Of a DNA stretch of 64,000 nt, positions 53,801 through 64,000 are shown piece by piece. The notes beneath the pieces are model-generated. The model was not told where the DNA came from. It saw only the letters and a program-made list of their open reading frames with translations, and searched no databases. The position numbers were made by a program, and so were the translations under genes. Source of the DNA: Mytilus galloprovincialis (taxonomy: Eukaryota; Mollusca; Bivalvia; Mytilida; Mytilidae); assembly GCF_965363235.1 (NCBI RefSeq), contig NC_134845.1, positions 33,404,154-33,468,153 on the forward strand, in the 5' to 3' direction. The first letter of the stretch is position 1. The number at the start of each line of letters is the position of its first letter.

Positions 53801-56396
53801 CAATAAACACTTATGAACCACATTAACAAACGACAACTGCTGAATATTTAGGACAGGTACAACAATTGCAGCGGTATTAAACATTTTAATGGTACCAAAC
53901 TTTCTCCCTTATCTGAAACAATAGTTTAACATCACAACATAGAAAGACACACTATAAAATAAAAACCTTTCTAGATTCTTTCTTTTCATAAGAGAAATTC
54001 AAAAGGAGTGTTGTCAGATCCTTGTGAGCAAAGTGTGGACACAGAATCTGTATTTCATCCAATTGATGAATTTTGATAAGGGCTATTCCAGATCCATTAA
54101 AATGTATGTTAGAGGGTAGGAAGGGAAGTTTCATTATTGAATGTTGGTCATGGGTCTTTTTCAGTATGCCTCTATAACCATTATGCAAAATTATCTAAAA
54201 AATAGTTTTGTTGTTAGTCTCTTCCTACCTCCCACATACGTTTTAATGGAATAGCCCTAACATAACTGCACTCGTCTTATAGTTTAATGCATCTTAAAAA
54301 TTGTAGAAATCACACAGCCTGCACCTTCACCCCAGCCTTCACCTAAACCATCCCCTCAACCAAGTCCACAGTTTATCCGCAGAAGGAACTCTGCCCCAGG
54401 CACAGATGATGACAAATGTGGGAGTTTCCTTGATATCACAAGCATTCCACAGACACGTTCCTCAACATCAATCCAGACATTGCTTAACACTGGTGTCCTG
54501 CCTAGAAGGTTATCAGAAGAATTGTTTGGGGTAAATGTAATTGAAAATAAATGTAAAAACAATGCAGAATATGAGGGACTCTTTAGTTATAATTTATCTC
54601 ACTTGATGATTACAATTGCACTTTTTTACTGACTATGGTAATGTGGATTCATTTATTTTCATGGGCATTCATTTTTCATGGATTGAGAAAAATTGGCATT
54701 ATTGTGGATAATTGATTTCTAAATATTGCCAATCTCTGCATACAAAGCCGATAAAAAGCTTTAATTTGTTGAAATCTTAAATTGGTGGTTCACCTGTACT
54801 CATAAAACCTATGAAAATTTGTATCCAACATATAAAAATGAATCCACAGTATCTATTTATGGATAGCATATTTAATATGGAACCAAGTTTACTTTATAAT
54901 TGTGTAAAATGAAATTACTGGTTAGTAGTTAAAAAAAGCTAGAAAGAACTAATGTTACTACATTGTATTGTAAATGGTTTTTTACTGTATATATTACTTT
55001 TGAAACGTGACATTTAAACGTAATTTAACAGGTTATTGATCAATTGGAAATTTATATGGTGACTCTTTTTGAAACATCATTTTAAAGTTTTATGTTTTTT
55101 TTACACAAAATCCCTACACACTAAAAATAGCTTGTTCTATTTTTAGAATAAGTACAGAGGTGATTCCTCAGAAGATTCAGATTCAGAATCCAGTTTGTTA
55201 CAGTTGAGTAAGCAAAGGGCTAAAGGTCAAAACCTTGATGAGATGGTTGTGACAGCTGCCAAAGAAATGGGAAAAGAATTGTATGCTGAGCTCTCATTGG
55301 AGGAGAGAAAGGAAAAACTTGATGCCATGGTAATTTTTTGTTTATTTGGTGTGTCTTTATAAGCAAAAATTAAGTACCGATTATGTACACTTATAGAGTG
55401 ACATACTCATGTACTATGTTTCATGCTCTTTGGTCGAGTTGTTTGTCTCTTTGATACATTCCCCATTTAGATCTCAATTTTTACATATGCTATATTCTCT
55501 TATAGTTGTGGCCGTTTATCTATTTCTTTCAAGATTAAACATTTCTTGTATCACACTGTTCCGAGTGTAATAATAATGCAAACAAATTATTTCTCACAAA
55601 AAAAGAAGTCTAGAAATCTTCTAAAGTTATTTTTTTTCCTTCATTTACATTTTTAAAATTAACTGAAACTGATAATATTAATTGATTTGCATGAAAGATT
55701 AAGAAATTTTAAAGTTGTTGCCTAAGTATCTATAAACTTTTATGTTACAAATACCTATTAACATGAGAGAGACTCAAGATACCACAGGGACATTCAAACT
55801 CCCAAGTTAAAAAACAATCTGAAAACATCATTGCAAAATAATAAAGAATCTAAAGATTCCAAAGGTTGTTTTTTTTCCTTCAGGTTTCCAAGCTTCAGAA
55901 AGAAATAGACATTGAATCGGAAAATAAAACAGAAATGATTAAGGAGGAGATGGAGTCCGTAGATTCAAGTCAGAAAGAGGCTTTACAGCTAAAAATATCT
56001 AAATCTGATGAGAAAGTTGAAGCTTTGATGATGATGATGCTGCACTATTGTGCTGGTCTTCAATACTGTTTGGAGGAGGAAGAAGAAGAACGACGGAAAA
56101 GTAAAGAAAAAGATAAGATTGCAATGTTAGAACAAACAATAGAGGTACAGAAGCTGACGGAACAAATTCACAAAGAGGCAGAACAAAGTACGTCCGGAAA
56201 CAAAATGTTCGATAGTATTGAAAGTTTTAGTAGTGACTCAACATCTGATAATATACGATCTGATAGAATGTCTAGTTCTCTTGAAGAAAAAAGTTGTGAA
56301 ATAAATACTGCTGTAAAAAATGGAACAAAAAAGGAATTGAACAATGGTTGTATACCTGAAGAAGAAAGCCTTGAAGTAGATTCCACAATTTATTAA
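29898..56396 (+). CDS. PDZD8: PDZ domain-containing protein 8 (ER lipid-transfer tether)
   Basis: Twenty-one coding exons join in phase to 1201 aa: 29898-30047, 32438-32556, 33135-33213, 34785-34874, 35700-35876, 36613-36693, 37094-37307, 38033-38229, 39898-39980, 40461-40545, 41320-41787, 42527-42697, 43581-43724, 44308-44414, 46258-46464, 47004-47079, 48468-48562, 51946-52088, 54307-54530, 55147-55329 and 55884-56396. The start is the first ATG after an in-frame stop and gives a membrane anchor (residues 3-22). An SMP lipid-transfer domain (about 65-275) includes FLFKELRD, TGGFQLAIEIDLVFKK, RPVPQVTSL and KRILRKRHTLPHYK. PDZ (about 320-412) has SIGLTF and DNVTPNSPA. An acidic linker is followed by a C2-like segment (about 639-735). 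C1 (about 797-846) spans exons 16-17, with HX12C, CHFC, CCMC and CHKKC. A proline-rich linker and coiled coil (about 1010-1115) end it; in mammals the C-terminal part binds Rab7. PDZD8 transfers lipids at ER contacts with late endosomes and mitochondria. Human PDZD8 is of similar length and domain order. Confidence 0.95.
30225..31491. mobile_element. 1.27-kb hAT-like non-autonomous element in PDZD8 intron 1
   Basis: Terminal inverted repeats CAGAGCTCCAGATAAG and CTTATCTGGAGCTCTG are flanked by the direct duplication ATATTT (30219-30224 and 31492-31497). Both arms carry repeated aaacccaat words, with several in the first 130 bp and several in the last 200 bp. No transposase is visible; an open frame at 30442-30642 (-) is not recognisable. 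CAG termini plus a 6-bp duplication suggest a hAT relative distinct from elements A and B. Confidence 0.85.
31926..31997 (-). other. tRNA-Thr-like Pol III module in LTR 1 (3' LTR)
   Basis: The minus strand shows an A-box (TAGCTCAGTCGG), a CTTGTAA anticodon-loop-like segment (anticodon TGT) and a perfect B-box (GGTTCGAGTCC) at tRNA spacing. The acceptor and anticodon stems do not pair properly, so it is not a functional tRNA. A TTTT run about 10 nt downstream could end a Pol III transcript. Confidence 0.75.
32229..32300 (-). other. tRNA-Thr-like Pol III module in LTR 2 (5' LTR)
   Basis: This is the same module as at 31926-31997, with A- and B-boxes intact. Its T-arm pairs better than that of LTR 1 (the CCGGGACT variant). 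The acceptor stem is still degenerate. Confidence 0.75.
32775..32945. repeat. Dispersed bivalve repeat ('tatgagtgccaatgagac' family)
   Basis: The phrases gacgtggtatgagtgcca, gagccttgagtcacactaaacagcaa and ctataaagggccccc-like text recur at 53592-53800, where the sequence is more complete. Shorter fragments occur at 37375-37470, 41893-41950 and 52155-52255. This is an abundant dispersed family by its recurrence in this window. Class unknown. Confidence 0.7.
33238..34245. repeat. Dispersed repeat with ~162-bp internal tandem units, PDZD8 intron 3
   Basis: It begins ttatacgctcgtc with the palindrome GTCAAAATTTTGAC, followed by a tccgtc/tgtctg tract. About four to five degenerate units follow, each starting near 'atgtcgc..gtatctcaaaaac' (about 33480, 33645, 33810, 33971 and a remnant at 34115). 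It ends near gcgctcatggcgcagctgtt. No coding content was seen. Confidence 0.7.
37726..37938. repeat. MITE-like 'actgtggattcattt' repeat, copy 1
   Basis: Starts atactgtggatgcattt and ends with the inverse words (aatgaat..). It shares phrases such as ggcaaagtctgcat and attttcatgg with 54641-54851, 56559-56724, 60848-61018 and 61023-61204. Non-coding. It lies in PDZD8 intron 7. Confidence 0.7.
38515..38726. mobile_element. 212-bp MITE with ACTGTAAATTCAGAAATTA termini
   Basis: The left end reads ACTGTAAATTCAGAAATTAC; the right end reads the inverse (aatttctgaatttacagt, with a small internal duplication). The interior is AT-rich with bcgatattc/aaaatgcgag words. A degenerate relative lies at 51730-51918 in intron 17. 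It sits in PDZD8 intron 8. Confidence 0.75.
38788..39604. repeat. 34-bp minisatellite, ~24 copies, PDZD8 intron 8
   Basis: The unit is tatacaaggctttgtatg followed by ccccacttagggttat. Variants fall in blocks: cttagggtt at the start, cttagggct in the middle, ctgagggtt later and cttagggtt at the end. This suggests block duplications. Each unit holds the near-palindrome acaaggctttgt. An open frame through it (39379-39600) is an artefact of 34-bp repetition. Confidence 0.92.
42700..43140. repeat. Fragment of the 'ttagctcacctgg' bivalve repeat family
   Basis: Phrases such as ttggacaactggttgttggg, gttattatcttgag, gatagagataaactg and agcaaagtaagatctac match 62550-62760 at the window end. The segment ends near gtgacacaggctcttagagc. 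Non-coding; within PDZD8 intron 12. Confidence 0.7.
44488..44622. repeat. Foldback hairpin in PDZD8 intron 14
   Basis: The left arm catggcaaaatccgtatca is matched by the right arm tgatacggattttgccatg, with further pairing around gatgata. The transcript could form a hairpin of more than 40 bp stem. An adjacent tract repeats gataaagggt (45008-45048). Non-coding. Confidence 0.75.
46488..46780. repeat. Dispersed bivalve-type repeat, copy 2
   Basis: Counterpart of 428-660, in PDZD8 intron 15 just after the exon. It shares ttttctggtctgtg, ccagcttca, gatctttctaattttaatgc and aacatagaaaatgat. Confidence 0.65.
47360..47990. repeat. Degenerate ~155-bp tandem repeat, PDZD8 intron 16
   Basis: About four units each begin near 'ctaactttagttt.cctcaacc' (47360, 47521, 47660 and 47815) and include aaatgttatgaaacttatac and agttatgcccctttac. 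The run ends with gcaagcaggggcatcgcatc and tgtcccatggacac, a terminal phrase typical of a dispersed bivalve family (from general knowledge). Confidence 0.7.
48503..50716 (+). repeat. 70-bp minisatellite made from the exon 17 / intron 17 splice junction
   Basis: The 70-bp unit covers the last 60 bp of PDZD8 exon 17 (second half of the C1 zinc finger), the 5' splice site and the first 8 bp or so of intron 17. The real donor GT is at 48563. Copies of the donor recur at exact 70-bp steps to 50663, giving 31 donors, then a truncated degenerate copy to about 50716. Copies differ at few bases and in blocks: ttattcataa units, cacggac units (49031-49320) and gtcattcaatg units (49338-49560). Position 50593 reads gtaagt, a closer match to the consensus donor than the real gtaggt. 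Reading past the first donor meets TAG at once. Confidence 0.95.
50717..51945. other. Rest of PDZD8 intron 17
   Basis: AT-rich intron sequence. It contains a degenerate relative (51730-51918) of the MITE at 38515. No exon is supported. Open frame 50892-51101 is unrecognisable. Confidence 0.5.
52749..53186. mobile_element. MITE with GGTGTCAGACCACCAAT termini, copy 2
   Basis: A 438-bp element with terminal inverted repeats GGTGTCAGACCACCAATTA and TAATTGGTGGTCTGACACC-like. It is the inverted relative of 9501-10165, and lies in PDZD8 intron 18. Non-coding. Confidence 0.8.
53187..53380 (-). mobile_element. tRNA-derived SINE-like element
   Basis: The minus strand has an A-box (TGGTGTAGTGG) and a B-box (GGTTCGATTCC) at tRNA spacing (about 53301-53374), followed by a non-tRNA tail toward 53187. 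The acceptor and anticodon stems do not pair, so this is not a tRNA gene. No clear target duplication was found. It abuts the MITE ending at 53186. Confidence 0.6.
53592..53800. repeat. Dispersed bivalve repeat ('tatgagtgccaatgagac' family), fuller copy
   Basis: Contains gtggtatgagtgcaaatgag, gacaactctccatccaagtc, gagccttggctcacactgaa and gctataaagggcccc. Relative of 32775-32945. PDZD8 intron 18. Confidence 0.7.
54641..54851. repeat. MITE-like 'gtggattcattt' repeat, copy 2
   Basis: Begins gtggattcatttattttcat and ends aaaatgaatccacag, an inverted-repeat layout. PDZD8 intron 19. Non-coding. Confidence 0.75.
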
Positions 56397-57140
56397 AGCC
56401 TTCTTTATTGTTAATTCAATACTTGTTGTATTCCTCTATGTTTCAGTAATTGTTGTTGATCCATGATGTTTTGTTTTCAATTTTTATATTAAATGCATTT
56501 TTGATTGTATGATTATATGCTTCATATGTTGTATAGTAAGTTATGGAATGGAGAATATGATGTGGATTCATGATTATTCGTTGGATACCAATTTTTGTGG
56601 ATTGTGTGGAGCTAAATGTTCAACAAATGGCACATTTTCTGTGATTTTTTTTTATATCCCTGAAAATACAAGAGTTCCTAAATCCACAAAAATTGGTACC
56701 GACGAAAATAAATGAATCCTCAGTATATGGATGAATTATTATTATTTATTTAATTTGATATATAGTTTAAGTTTGAGTTTTTGATTAGGCTAGACTCTTT
56801 GATTAATTTATTTTTGTATAATCCTATTCTGTGAATTATAATATTCTTCTATTATTGGCATATATATGTAAGTAGAAAAAACATGCATACATAATTTATG
56901 TTTGATACTTGTGGTGCATTCATGACCTTGCAGCATAAGACGTAACAAAAGGTCAACTTGATATTATTTCATACAGTTGAATGATATTTTATTACCTAAA
57001 ATATTTTCTTTCGTTTTTTTGTGAAAAAGTATTTTGTAGATGATCTCATTCAATGTTATTTCATTAATTATTACACAACCTTTGAATTGATGTTAGACCC
57101 ATAAATAATAAGTATAATTGTGAAGAATATGTAAAATAAA
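56397..57140 (+). other. PDZD8 3' UTR and candidate polyadenylation signals
   Basis: After the stop at 56394-56396 candidate signals are ATTAAA at 56488-56493 and AATAAA at 56707-56712 and 57135-57140. A 'gtggattcat' repeat copy occupies 56559-56724, so one signal is repeat-derived. Which one is used cannot be decided from sequence. Confidence 0.55.
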
Positions 57141-58630
57141 AAATGTAAAAAATTCCAAATTTGCTGTATTTGTAACTAAACAAATAAATGATAAAAATGC
57201 ATATTATATGATAATAAGTAAAAACATGAAAGGCATATCAAATAAAGGTTAGAGTTGTACATGTAGTAAGGTAGTTTATGTGTCGAAATTCAAATTGATA
57301 TATATTTTTTAAATCAAACAAAAATTTAGTTAATATGATGTTTTTTGTCTAATAAAAATCAGATTAAAAGTATGGGTTTAAATATAGAGCATCTTTTTTA
57401 ACATACAGATTTTGAATAGATTATAATGGAAACCTGATTTTTTGTGAGTGTTAGAAAAATATTCAAAGAATAAAATCAGATGATAAAATTATAAGATATC
57501 TCTTCCTTGCACTGGAAACTAAAAGCCAGATAAGGATTTGTGCCATTCACTGAACATTGGACAGTTTCACGTTAACGTTTTAGTGTAAGGAAGTTAACCT
57601 TGAAGTCATGGTCACATCAACTTTAAAAAATTGCCAAATTAGGATCTTGACCTAGATTTTATGGTTGATTCAACCGGGATATTGAAAGTAGGTTACATGA
57701 GAAAACTGTGTCAAAGAAAGATTGTTTATTTATTTTCTTTCCAGATTGATAGGTCTTTATTTTTTATGTATAAAGTATTAATCATGAATTGTAGGATTTG
57801 AAAGTAAAAGCTCTCTTTCCGATTTTTTCCCCATCATGTTACACTGTTCTTGTGGTGATTTTATTTTATATCAGTCTGATATACAAGTTAGGACCCAATA
57901 CAGTACCATGAATACAGAACATTAATAATGTGGTGTGTCTGTATTTATGCTTGAAAAGTTGTCATTGAGTCCCTTTACAGAAAGCTATAAATGTTCATAC
58001 ATGCAGACTGCAATTTTAGTAGAAAAATATGAATTTCCCTTGAAGAAATATTTGCAGGGAAAACACAAGTGGGAGATAATCTGCTAAAACTTTAGGGCGA
58101 AAACTTACATCTTAAAGTACTTATTATCAGAAACTATGTAAAATTACCTCAGATATTTTTAATACTTACATATATAAATTTGTTGTCACTCATTCCTTTT
58201 TACCACATATTAAATTCATATACCAATTTCATTCATATACAATATAATAAGACATTCCAATATGAAATATGTAATTCTAGCACGTTTATCATGTTAATAT
58301 AATCCATGACTCATATCCAGTTGTTTCTAAATACTTATGATAATTTATATAACTACACCCCCCCCTCTTGAAGTATCCTTCATTGTATTTACCTTGTCCA
58401 ACAAATATTTCCATCAATACTTTCTCACATACCATTGAACAGAGTAATGTAATATTTTATCAACATCTTGACAGTGACAAGTTGTAAAGTGTGGGCAGGA
58501 ACCTTCTTCATGTTGGAAGATACTTAGAATATTATGTGTTGAATGAAACTAAAAGTAATTGTCACACATAAATTCTATGCTACAGATTTGAAAGGAATCT
58601 TATTTGGTCGCACCTTATTTGGTCAAGAGC
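57141..58630. other. Intergenic AT-rich region
   Basis: No gene, RNA or clear repeat is supported. Confidence 0.5.
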
Positions 58631-58807
58631 CAGTGGCGGATCCAGAGGGGGATTTCCGGGGGTTGTAACTGCTTCCACCTTCCCCATTTGTTTTTTGGAC
58701 AATAAATACATTTAAATAGGGACACATGGTTGGAACCCCCCCCCCCCCCCCCCCCTTTATCCCAAGTTTGGAAACCTCCCTTTTTTAAATGGCTGGATCC
58801 ACCCCTT
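58631..58807. mobile_element. Small hAT-type MITE, copy 2
   Basis: A 177-bp element with CAGTGGCGGATCCAG at the left and ctggatccaccccTT at the right. The 5-bp duplication is AGAGC (58626-58630 and 58808-58812). It contains a run of more than 20 C. The termini match elements A and B at 22550-29516. Confidence 0.82.
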
Positions 58808-59058
58808 AGAGCTCAATAGTAGTGAATTTTAATTTACATGCGCTTTTCAGATCTGTCTGATTCATACTTCTTGTTTTCCAATACTTTTAAATTACAACAC
58901 CACGTGGGTGTATGCTGAGCTTGCTCAAACAGTCTCATTTTCAGATCTTATCTTTAATATTTATAAGACAACATGTATATTCTTGATGTCTTTAACAACC
59001 CTGATTTTTGTTGATGAGGTGTTAGTATGTGTTTAATTTGATAATATCTAACCAACAA

Positions 59059-59215
59059 CAGGGGCGGATCCAGCCATTTTTAAAAGGGGGGTTCCTAACC
59101 CAGGACAAAAAGGGGGGGGGGATTCCAACTACATGTCCCCATTCAAATGCATTGGTCGTCCCCAAAAAGGGGCGGTTCCAACCCCCAGTATCCCCCTCCC
59201 CTGGATCCGCCAGTG
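59059..59215. mobile_element. Small hAT-type MITE, copy 3
   Basis: A 157-bp element with CAGGGGCGGATCCAG at the left and CTGGATCCGCCAGTG at the right. The 5-bp duplication is AACAA (59054-59058 and 59216-59220). It shares terminal sequence and duplication length with the autonomous hAT copies in this window. Confidence 0.85.
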
Positions 59216-59220
59216 AACAA

Positions 59221-60847
59221 GGTTAGTTTTCTCACTTATATATTTGTTGTTAACTGATTAAACTTTTGTGTATGGTATTTTTGTAAAATGGTTGTAATTT
59301 ACAAAATTATGTTGTAAAAGGGTTATGAAAATTTTGTTGTTACATGTATATAATTTTTGATATGCATAAGGTGAAAACTAAATACTCATACACCATCATG
59401 TGTAAGAACAAAGAGTTCAAATGTTCCAAGTTTTTAATTAAAAACCTTTTAAGCAAGAGTATATTAAATAATTCAATTCATATTCTTCTGATGTTCACAA
59501 GACATAAATAAATAACAGGATAGTAATGCTAATTAACGTCAGGCGTCAAACAGTAATTTCGGCTACTGTTAGTGTCAAATTGGTAAAAATTTTACAGAAT
59601 CCCATTATCTTGATTCGTCAGAGGTCTCAAATAATTATCGTTACTGTCATTTTTGGAAGTTAGTCGATGTTTTTATCATCTAAAAGAAAGTGTACATTTA
59701 ATCGTCGTACACCAAATATTACCGTTAATGTCAATTGGCAAATTTTTTACTGTTATTTGTCATGAAGGTACCCCCATTACGACCCTCAAATAAGACCTGT
59801 GTTTATATTTTTAAATTGGTTTTACACGTTTATGTTACAGTCTCAAATTTTATTCTTTTAGTACAAGACTGCAAAAACTGCAAAAATAGCCTTATTTAGA
59901 GGTCTCTTGTTTGGTTAGTACATTTGTACTTAATAATTATACTAATAGCACATGTTTGTTTTAGACCCCCTTCTAATAAACATGTTTTACTGTAGCAAAA
60001 CATTGAATTTGTTTATATATCAATACAATCAGAAATTGGACCCTTTTAGGGAAAATATCAGGTGACAATTCAGGTGAGAGTTTCCCCCTGGGTCATTTTT
60101 CTTTTTCGCCACCCTTTTCGCTAGACAAGATTTTTTTGGTTACCTTTAATAAGATTTTTGCCAAATTATTTTCCTTATTGCAGCTCTGTTATCTGAAGTA
60201 CATCTGGGACTTATTGTAACAGTTATAACATGTAATATATACCAAGTCTCCGTGTACATAACGCCCACATCTCTTATAAAGTTATACCGGGTATTTCATA
60301 AATAAACACTAAATCAAAATGGATTCCTTAATGCCAATAATTGTGTTTGTAACATTACCAGGCAGGTATAATATTTATCCTCAATCAGTTAAAGGGATCT
60401 GAATAGTATAGAAAAATTTAAGTTCTTAATGTTTGTATGTGTTACTTTTAAAAAAACAGCAGGAGCAAAACAAAAATGAAGGAACTTGTTGTTTTGTAAA
60501 CAGTAAACATCTTTATATGAAATGATTTTCTTTTGCAATTCAGTTTCTGTGAAAAGAACAATTTTACAACTTTATATGTGTATAGATTAAAGTTATGAGG
60601 TATATTATTTGTACTTAACACATAGAAATATATGAAGTCTTTTTGTTTTTTGCCTAACATTGAATTTTTTAAATACATATTTACACTTTTCTGTATAAAA
60701 GTCTAAATGGTTCATCTTAGTTTCATGAGTGTTTTATAAAAAAAAAAAACCTGTATGATGGCATATAAGTATTATATCATTGAAGCCCAAAAAAACATAG
60801 CATGCAATTTTTTTTTTTTTAATTTTCTGACCCTATAATCATTATAT
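59221..60847. other. Intergenic AT-rich region
   Basis: No supported gene. Open frame 60448-60678 (-) has no recognisable domain. Confidence 0.5.
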
Positions 60848-61204
60848 TGTGGATTCATTTCTTTTCGTGAATATTAATTTTCCAGGATTGCGCAAAAAAT
60901 ATTTTTGCGTGGATATTTATTTCATGGATTTGCCAAAGTCTGTAGATAAGCCTTGAGGTAAAGTGTATTTCGTTAGACATTTAAATTTGTGGTTTACTGA
61001 ACTACAAAATCCATGAAAATGGATACTGTGGATTCATTTATTTTTCGTGGGCACCAATTTTCGTGGATTAAAGAAAACTTGCATTTCGTGGATATTTAAT
61101 TATGTGGATTTGGCAAAGTCTGCATACATTTCTTCAGAAAATTCGTTGAAAATTTAAATTTGTGTTTCCCCTGAATCCCACAAATATTAAAGAATTCACA
61201 GAAT
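60848..61204. repeat. Two adjacent 'gtggattcattt' MITE-like repeats, copies 4-5
   Basis: Copy 4 (60848-61018) and copy 5 (61023-61204) are head-to-tail. Both carry gtggattcatttnttttcgtg, gtggatatttantt and ggcaaagtctg. Ends are degenerate (aaagaattcacag). Confidence 0.7.
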
Positions 61205-61866
61205 GTTATATCATTTATTATCTTCCTGGTAGGAAAACTTGTACATGTAATAGTTACTCCATCAAAAGTTCATACAAAGATATTTATGTAGGAAGTTATT
61301 TAATTAACATATTTATTATAAAATAATGCCTGCTTATTATGTTGTCGGATATGATTTTGTTCATACAAGACTTGGTTGTCTCTTTTGATTTTGTATTACA
61401 TTCAATATTATGAATATTTCAGAGTTGTTTCTCTAATGATATGAGTTTGCCATGTGTAATAGTCACTTGCTCATCTTTGCTTAATAGTTGTCTCGTAGTT
61501 TTAAAATATACTACACCTCTATAATCCTAAGCAAAATCATAATGTAGAAAGTAATTACTCAGAAAATCAATGCATGACATGGTACTTTGTCTTCCCCAAG
61601 AAATTTACGTTTTATTTTGGTATACCCTCATTTGTTTTTAGGCGGAAATAAGCACATTTTTGACGATATTTAAATACAAAGGAAAGATTTGTTAGCAGTA
61701 GTGGCAACAAAAGGAAAGTAATTCATTCAATAAATTTCAAGAAATATATGTCTACTAACAAAATTATAAAAAGTTAAGTATGTAGTTCAGCATATTGCCA
61801 TTAACAAAAGTGTAAAACATGAGAGGGTCTGGCTGGGAGTCTTAATTTCTGTATTTTTAATTTATT

Positions 61867-62012
61867 TTGCCCATCATTATCTACTCTATATATTTGTAGG
61901 GTCCATTTTTCTCTATTTTTTGGGTACATTATTCTCATTTAATCATTATCTACTCTATATATTTGTAGGGTCCATTTTTCTATATTTTTTGGGTACATTA
62001 TTCTCATTTGGG
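61867..62012. repeat. Two-unit tandem duplication
   Basis: The stretch starting tcattatctactctatatat and running through gggtacattattctcattt occurs twice in a row, with only a few differences. Intergenic. Confidence 0.85.
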
Positions 62013-62371
62013 CCAAGCTCAATCCAGATCCTCATTTGTGGCCTTTGAAACAAATTTTGCTGTTATGTATTAAGTGCTAGTATTAAATATCAAGCCTGAA
62101 TATTTTTGCTGAATATGCTATTCTGTAGTATTGCATAATGTTAGGTAAACTCTCTGTGATACCATGTGACTACATATTTGGTCACATGATATAATATTTG
62201 TGCTGGTCACATGTGTGCAATATGTATTTTTTTTTGTTTTATCAAATAAAGTATGTACAACTTGATGTGTTATTTTTCTGTGATCAATTAAATATTTTTT
62301 TGGTACTCAAGTTTGTAGGTATGTAGAGGTTTAGATTGACCCTCAAAGAAAATTGAAGAATTACCCCTTTA

Positions 62372-64000
62372 TTAGCTCACCTGGTCTAAAAGGCCAAGTG
62401 AGCTTTTCTCATCACTTTGCATCCGTCATCGTTATCCGTCGTTGTTAACTTTTTCAAAAATCTTCTCTTCTGAGCAAATCTGACATGGGGTTAAATTGTT
62501 TATCAAGTCAAGATCTATCTGCTCTGAAATTTTCAGACCAATCGGACAACCGTTTGTTGGGTTGCTGCCTTGAGTCTGAATTGGCAATTTTAAGGAAATT
62601 TTGCCGTTATTCGGTTATTATCCTGAATATTATTATAGATAGAGATAAACTGTAAACAGCAATAATGATCAGCAAAGTAAGATCTACTTATAAGTCAACA
62701 TGACCAAAATGGTCAGTTGAACCCTTAAGGAGTTATTGCCCTTTATAGTAAATTTTTCGTAAATTTTTGTAATCTTTTACAAAAATCTTCTCCTCTGAAA
62801 CTACAATCATCATTAGTTTATGTAGTTTAAAAAATGTGTCCGATGACCCTGCCTGTGAACCAAGATGGTCGACATGGCTAAAAATAGTACATAGGGTAAA
62901 ATGCAGTTTTTGGAAAGATTAGAACTTGTTCTAAATCTTTACTTAGGCACCACCCTCCCTAACAACAGGACAGGTTAGCTACTGTTGCTAAATGTATTCA
63001 CACTGAAATATAGTTCCCTATTGTTCATAAAATTATATTTTTTAAATAATTTGTATGTGTACATAATACACATATAAACTGAAAAAAACTGGGTATATTA
63101 TTGGAGCAGTTCATTCAAGAATGTATGTCATTAAGGTGTGTTGATGTGCAGGCTTTTTAAAAAACACTTTGATTAGGTAACTGGGTATTGATTCAACTAG
63201 TATGATTGACAACTGTCATTATCACTAAACAATCAGAGACAAGGTGGACCATTAATTACAATGCCCCACCTCCTAAACTGCCAATCAAATTGACCACATT
63301 ACCTATCAACCTCAGTCTTACATAATTATACAAACCACTCAATATCCATATAATTCTTAATACACAAGTATTTGACCTCATAATTGAATACACAAATGTG
63401 TATATTAGATGTTTGATATTTATAAGGATGATAGATTTATATATTGCCAATTACTTTTGATCAACATTACATAAAGTGATTCTGTAAATTTTATCTGAAA
63501 GATAAATGATTAATGTATTAACCAAAGACATATATATATACATGTGTATATATGTCTCTGGATTAACAAGATCTTTAAAAAAATGAAATATGAATATAAA
63601 TATGAATTAATAAAAGGTATTCAAGTAAGGCCTATAATTTACTTATAAATTTCCAATAATCAACTGTAATTAATCAACAATTAAATTAGTACACTTTTTT
63701 TTTTATCAGGAATTGGCTTGAAACAGTTTCAAAATTTTAAAACTTTTAACTATAACAAACCATTTTTTATTAGTTTATTTCCCATCAATCATTATGTCTA
63801 TTTTAGTCATTTGAATTTTTATTAGAAGTGAATATATTTGACTAAAATCTCAGAAAACAAAGCATTTAGAGCAAATCTGGCATGGTCAAAATTATCAGAT
63901 AGACATCTATATGCCCTGAAATTTTCACATGGATCGGATAACCCGTTGCTGGGTTGCTGCCCCTGAATTGGTAATTTTTGAAAATTTTGCAGCTTTTGGT
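62372..64000. repeat. 'ttagctcacctgg' dispersed repeat family, 62372 to ~62900 and again near the window end
   Basis: It begins ttagctcacctggtctaaaa with the complementary ggccaagtgagcttttctca close by (a short hairpin), followed by phrases shared with 42700-43140. Related text returns at about 63870-64000 (tctggcatggtcaaaattat, cggataacccgttgctgggt) and runs off the window. The part between about 62990 and 63870 is plain AT-rich DNA. Confidence 0.65.

Overview
This is a eukaryotic, AT-rich, intron-rich and transposon-dense genomic segment. It is most likely from a bivalve mollusc, probably a mussel of the Mytilus type. The basis is the animal gene set (a fibrinogen-related lectin, a Golgi-type sulfotransferase, PDZD8), small GT-AG exons in long repeat-filled introns, and several dispersed repeat families familiar from bivalve genomes, including hammerhead-ribozyme tandem repeats. 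No bacterial, viral or organellar gene set was seen.

Layout. 1-4053 is intergenic and repeat-rich, with a 1.17-kb foldback element at 1745-2911. 4054-6562 (+) carries four exons encoding a complete fibrinogen C-terminal domain; the 5' part of the gene is not identified. 8148-14284 (-) is a four-coding-exon gene for a type II membrane sulfotransferase related to the WSCD family (272 aa), with a 665-bp MITE in its last intron. 14497-17367 is a tandem array of eight ~365-bp monomers, each with a complete hammerhead ribozyme. 20794-22470 is a dead LINE reverse transcriptase split by a 282-bp Harbinger-like MITE. 22550-29516 is a hAT-superfamily transposon with a second, almost identical hAT copy inserted into it in opposite orientation; both have 5-bp target duplications. 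This makes a >3-kb near-perfect inverted repeat.

29898-56396 (+) is one large gene, PDZD8. I could join 21 coding exons with consistent phases into a 1201-aa product: N-terminal membrane anchor, SMP lipid-transfer domain, PDZ, acidic linker, C2-like segment, C1 zinc finger, proline-rich linker and C-terminal coiled coil. Its introns hold most of the oddities: a 1.27-kb hAT-like element; a 486-bp LTR miniature (TRIM-like) whose LTRs contain tRNA-like Pol III promoters; a 24-copy 34-bp minisatellite; foldbacks; and a 31-copy 70-bp minisatellite grown from the exon 17/intron 17 junction, so that the real 5' splice site is followed by 30 near-copies of itself. 56397-64000 is 3' UTR and intergenic DNA with dispersed bivalve repeats and small hAT-type MITEs.

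The three host genes are functionally unrelated: extracellular lectin, Golgi sulfation, and ER contact-site lipid transfer. All coordinates were read by hand. Splice sites are inferred from GT/AG, phase and protein-family fit, with no transcript evidence.
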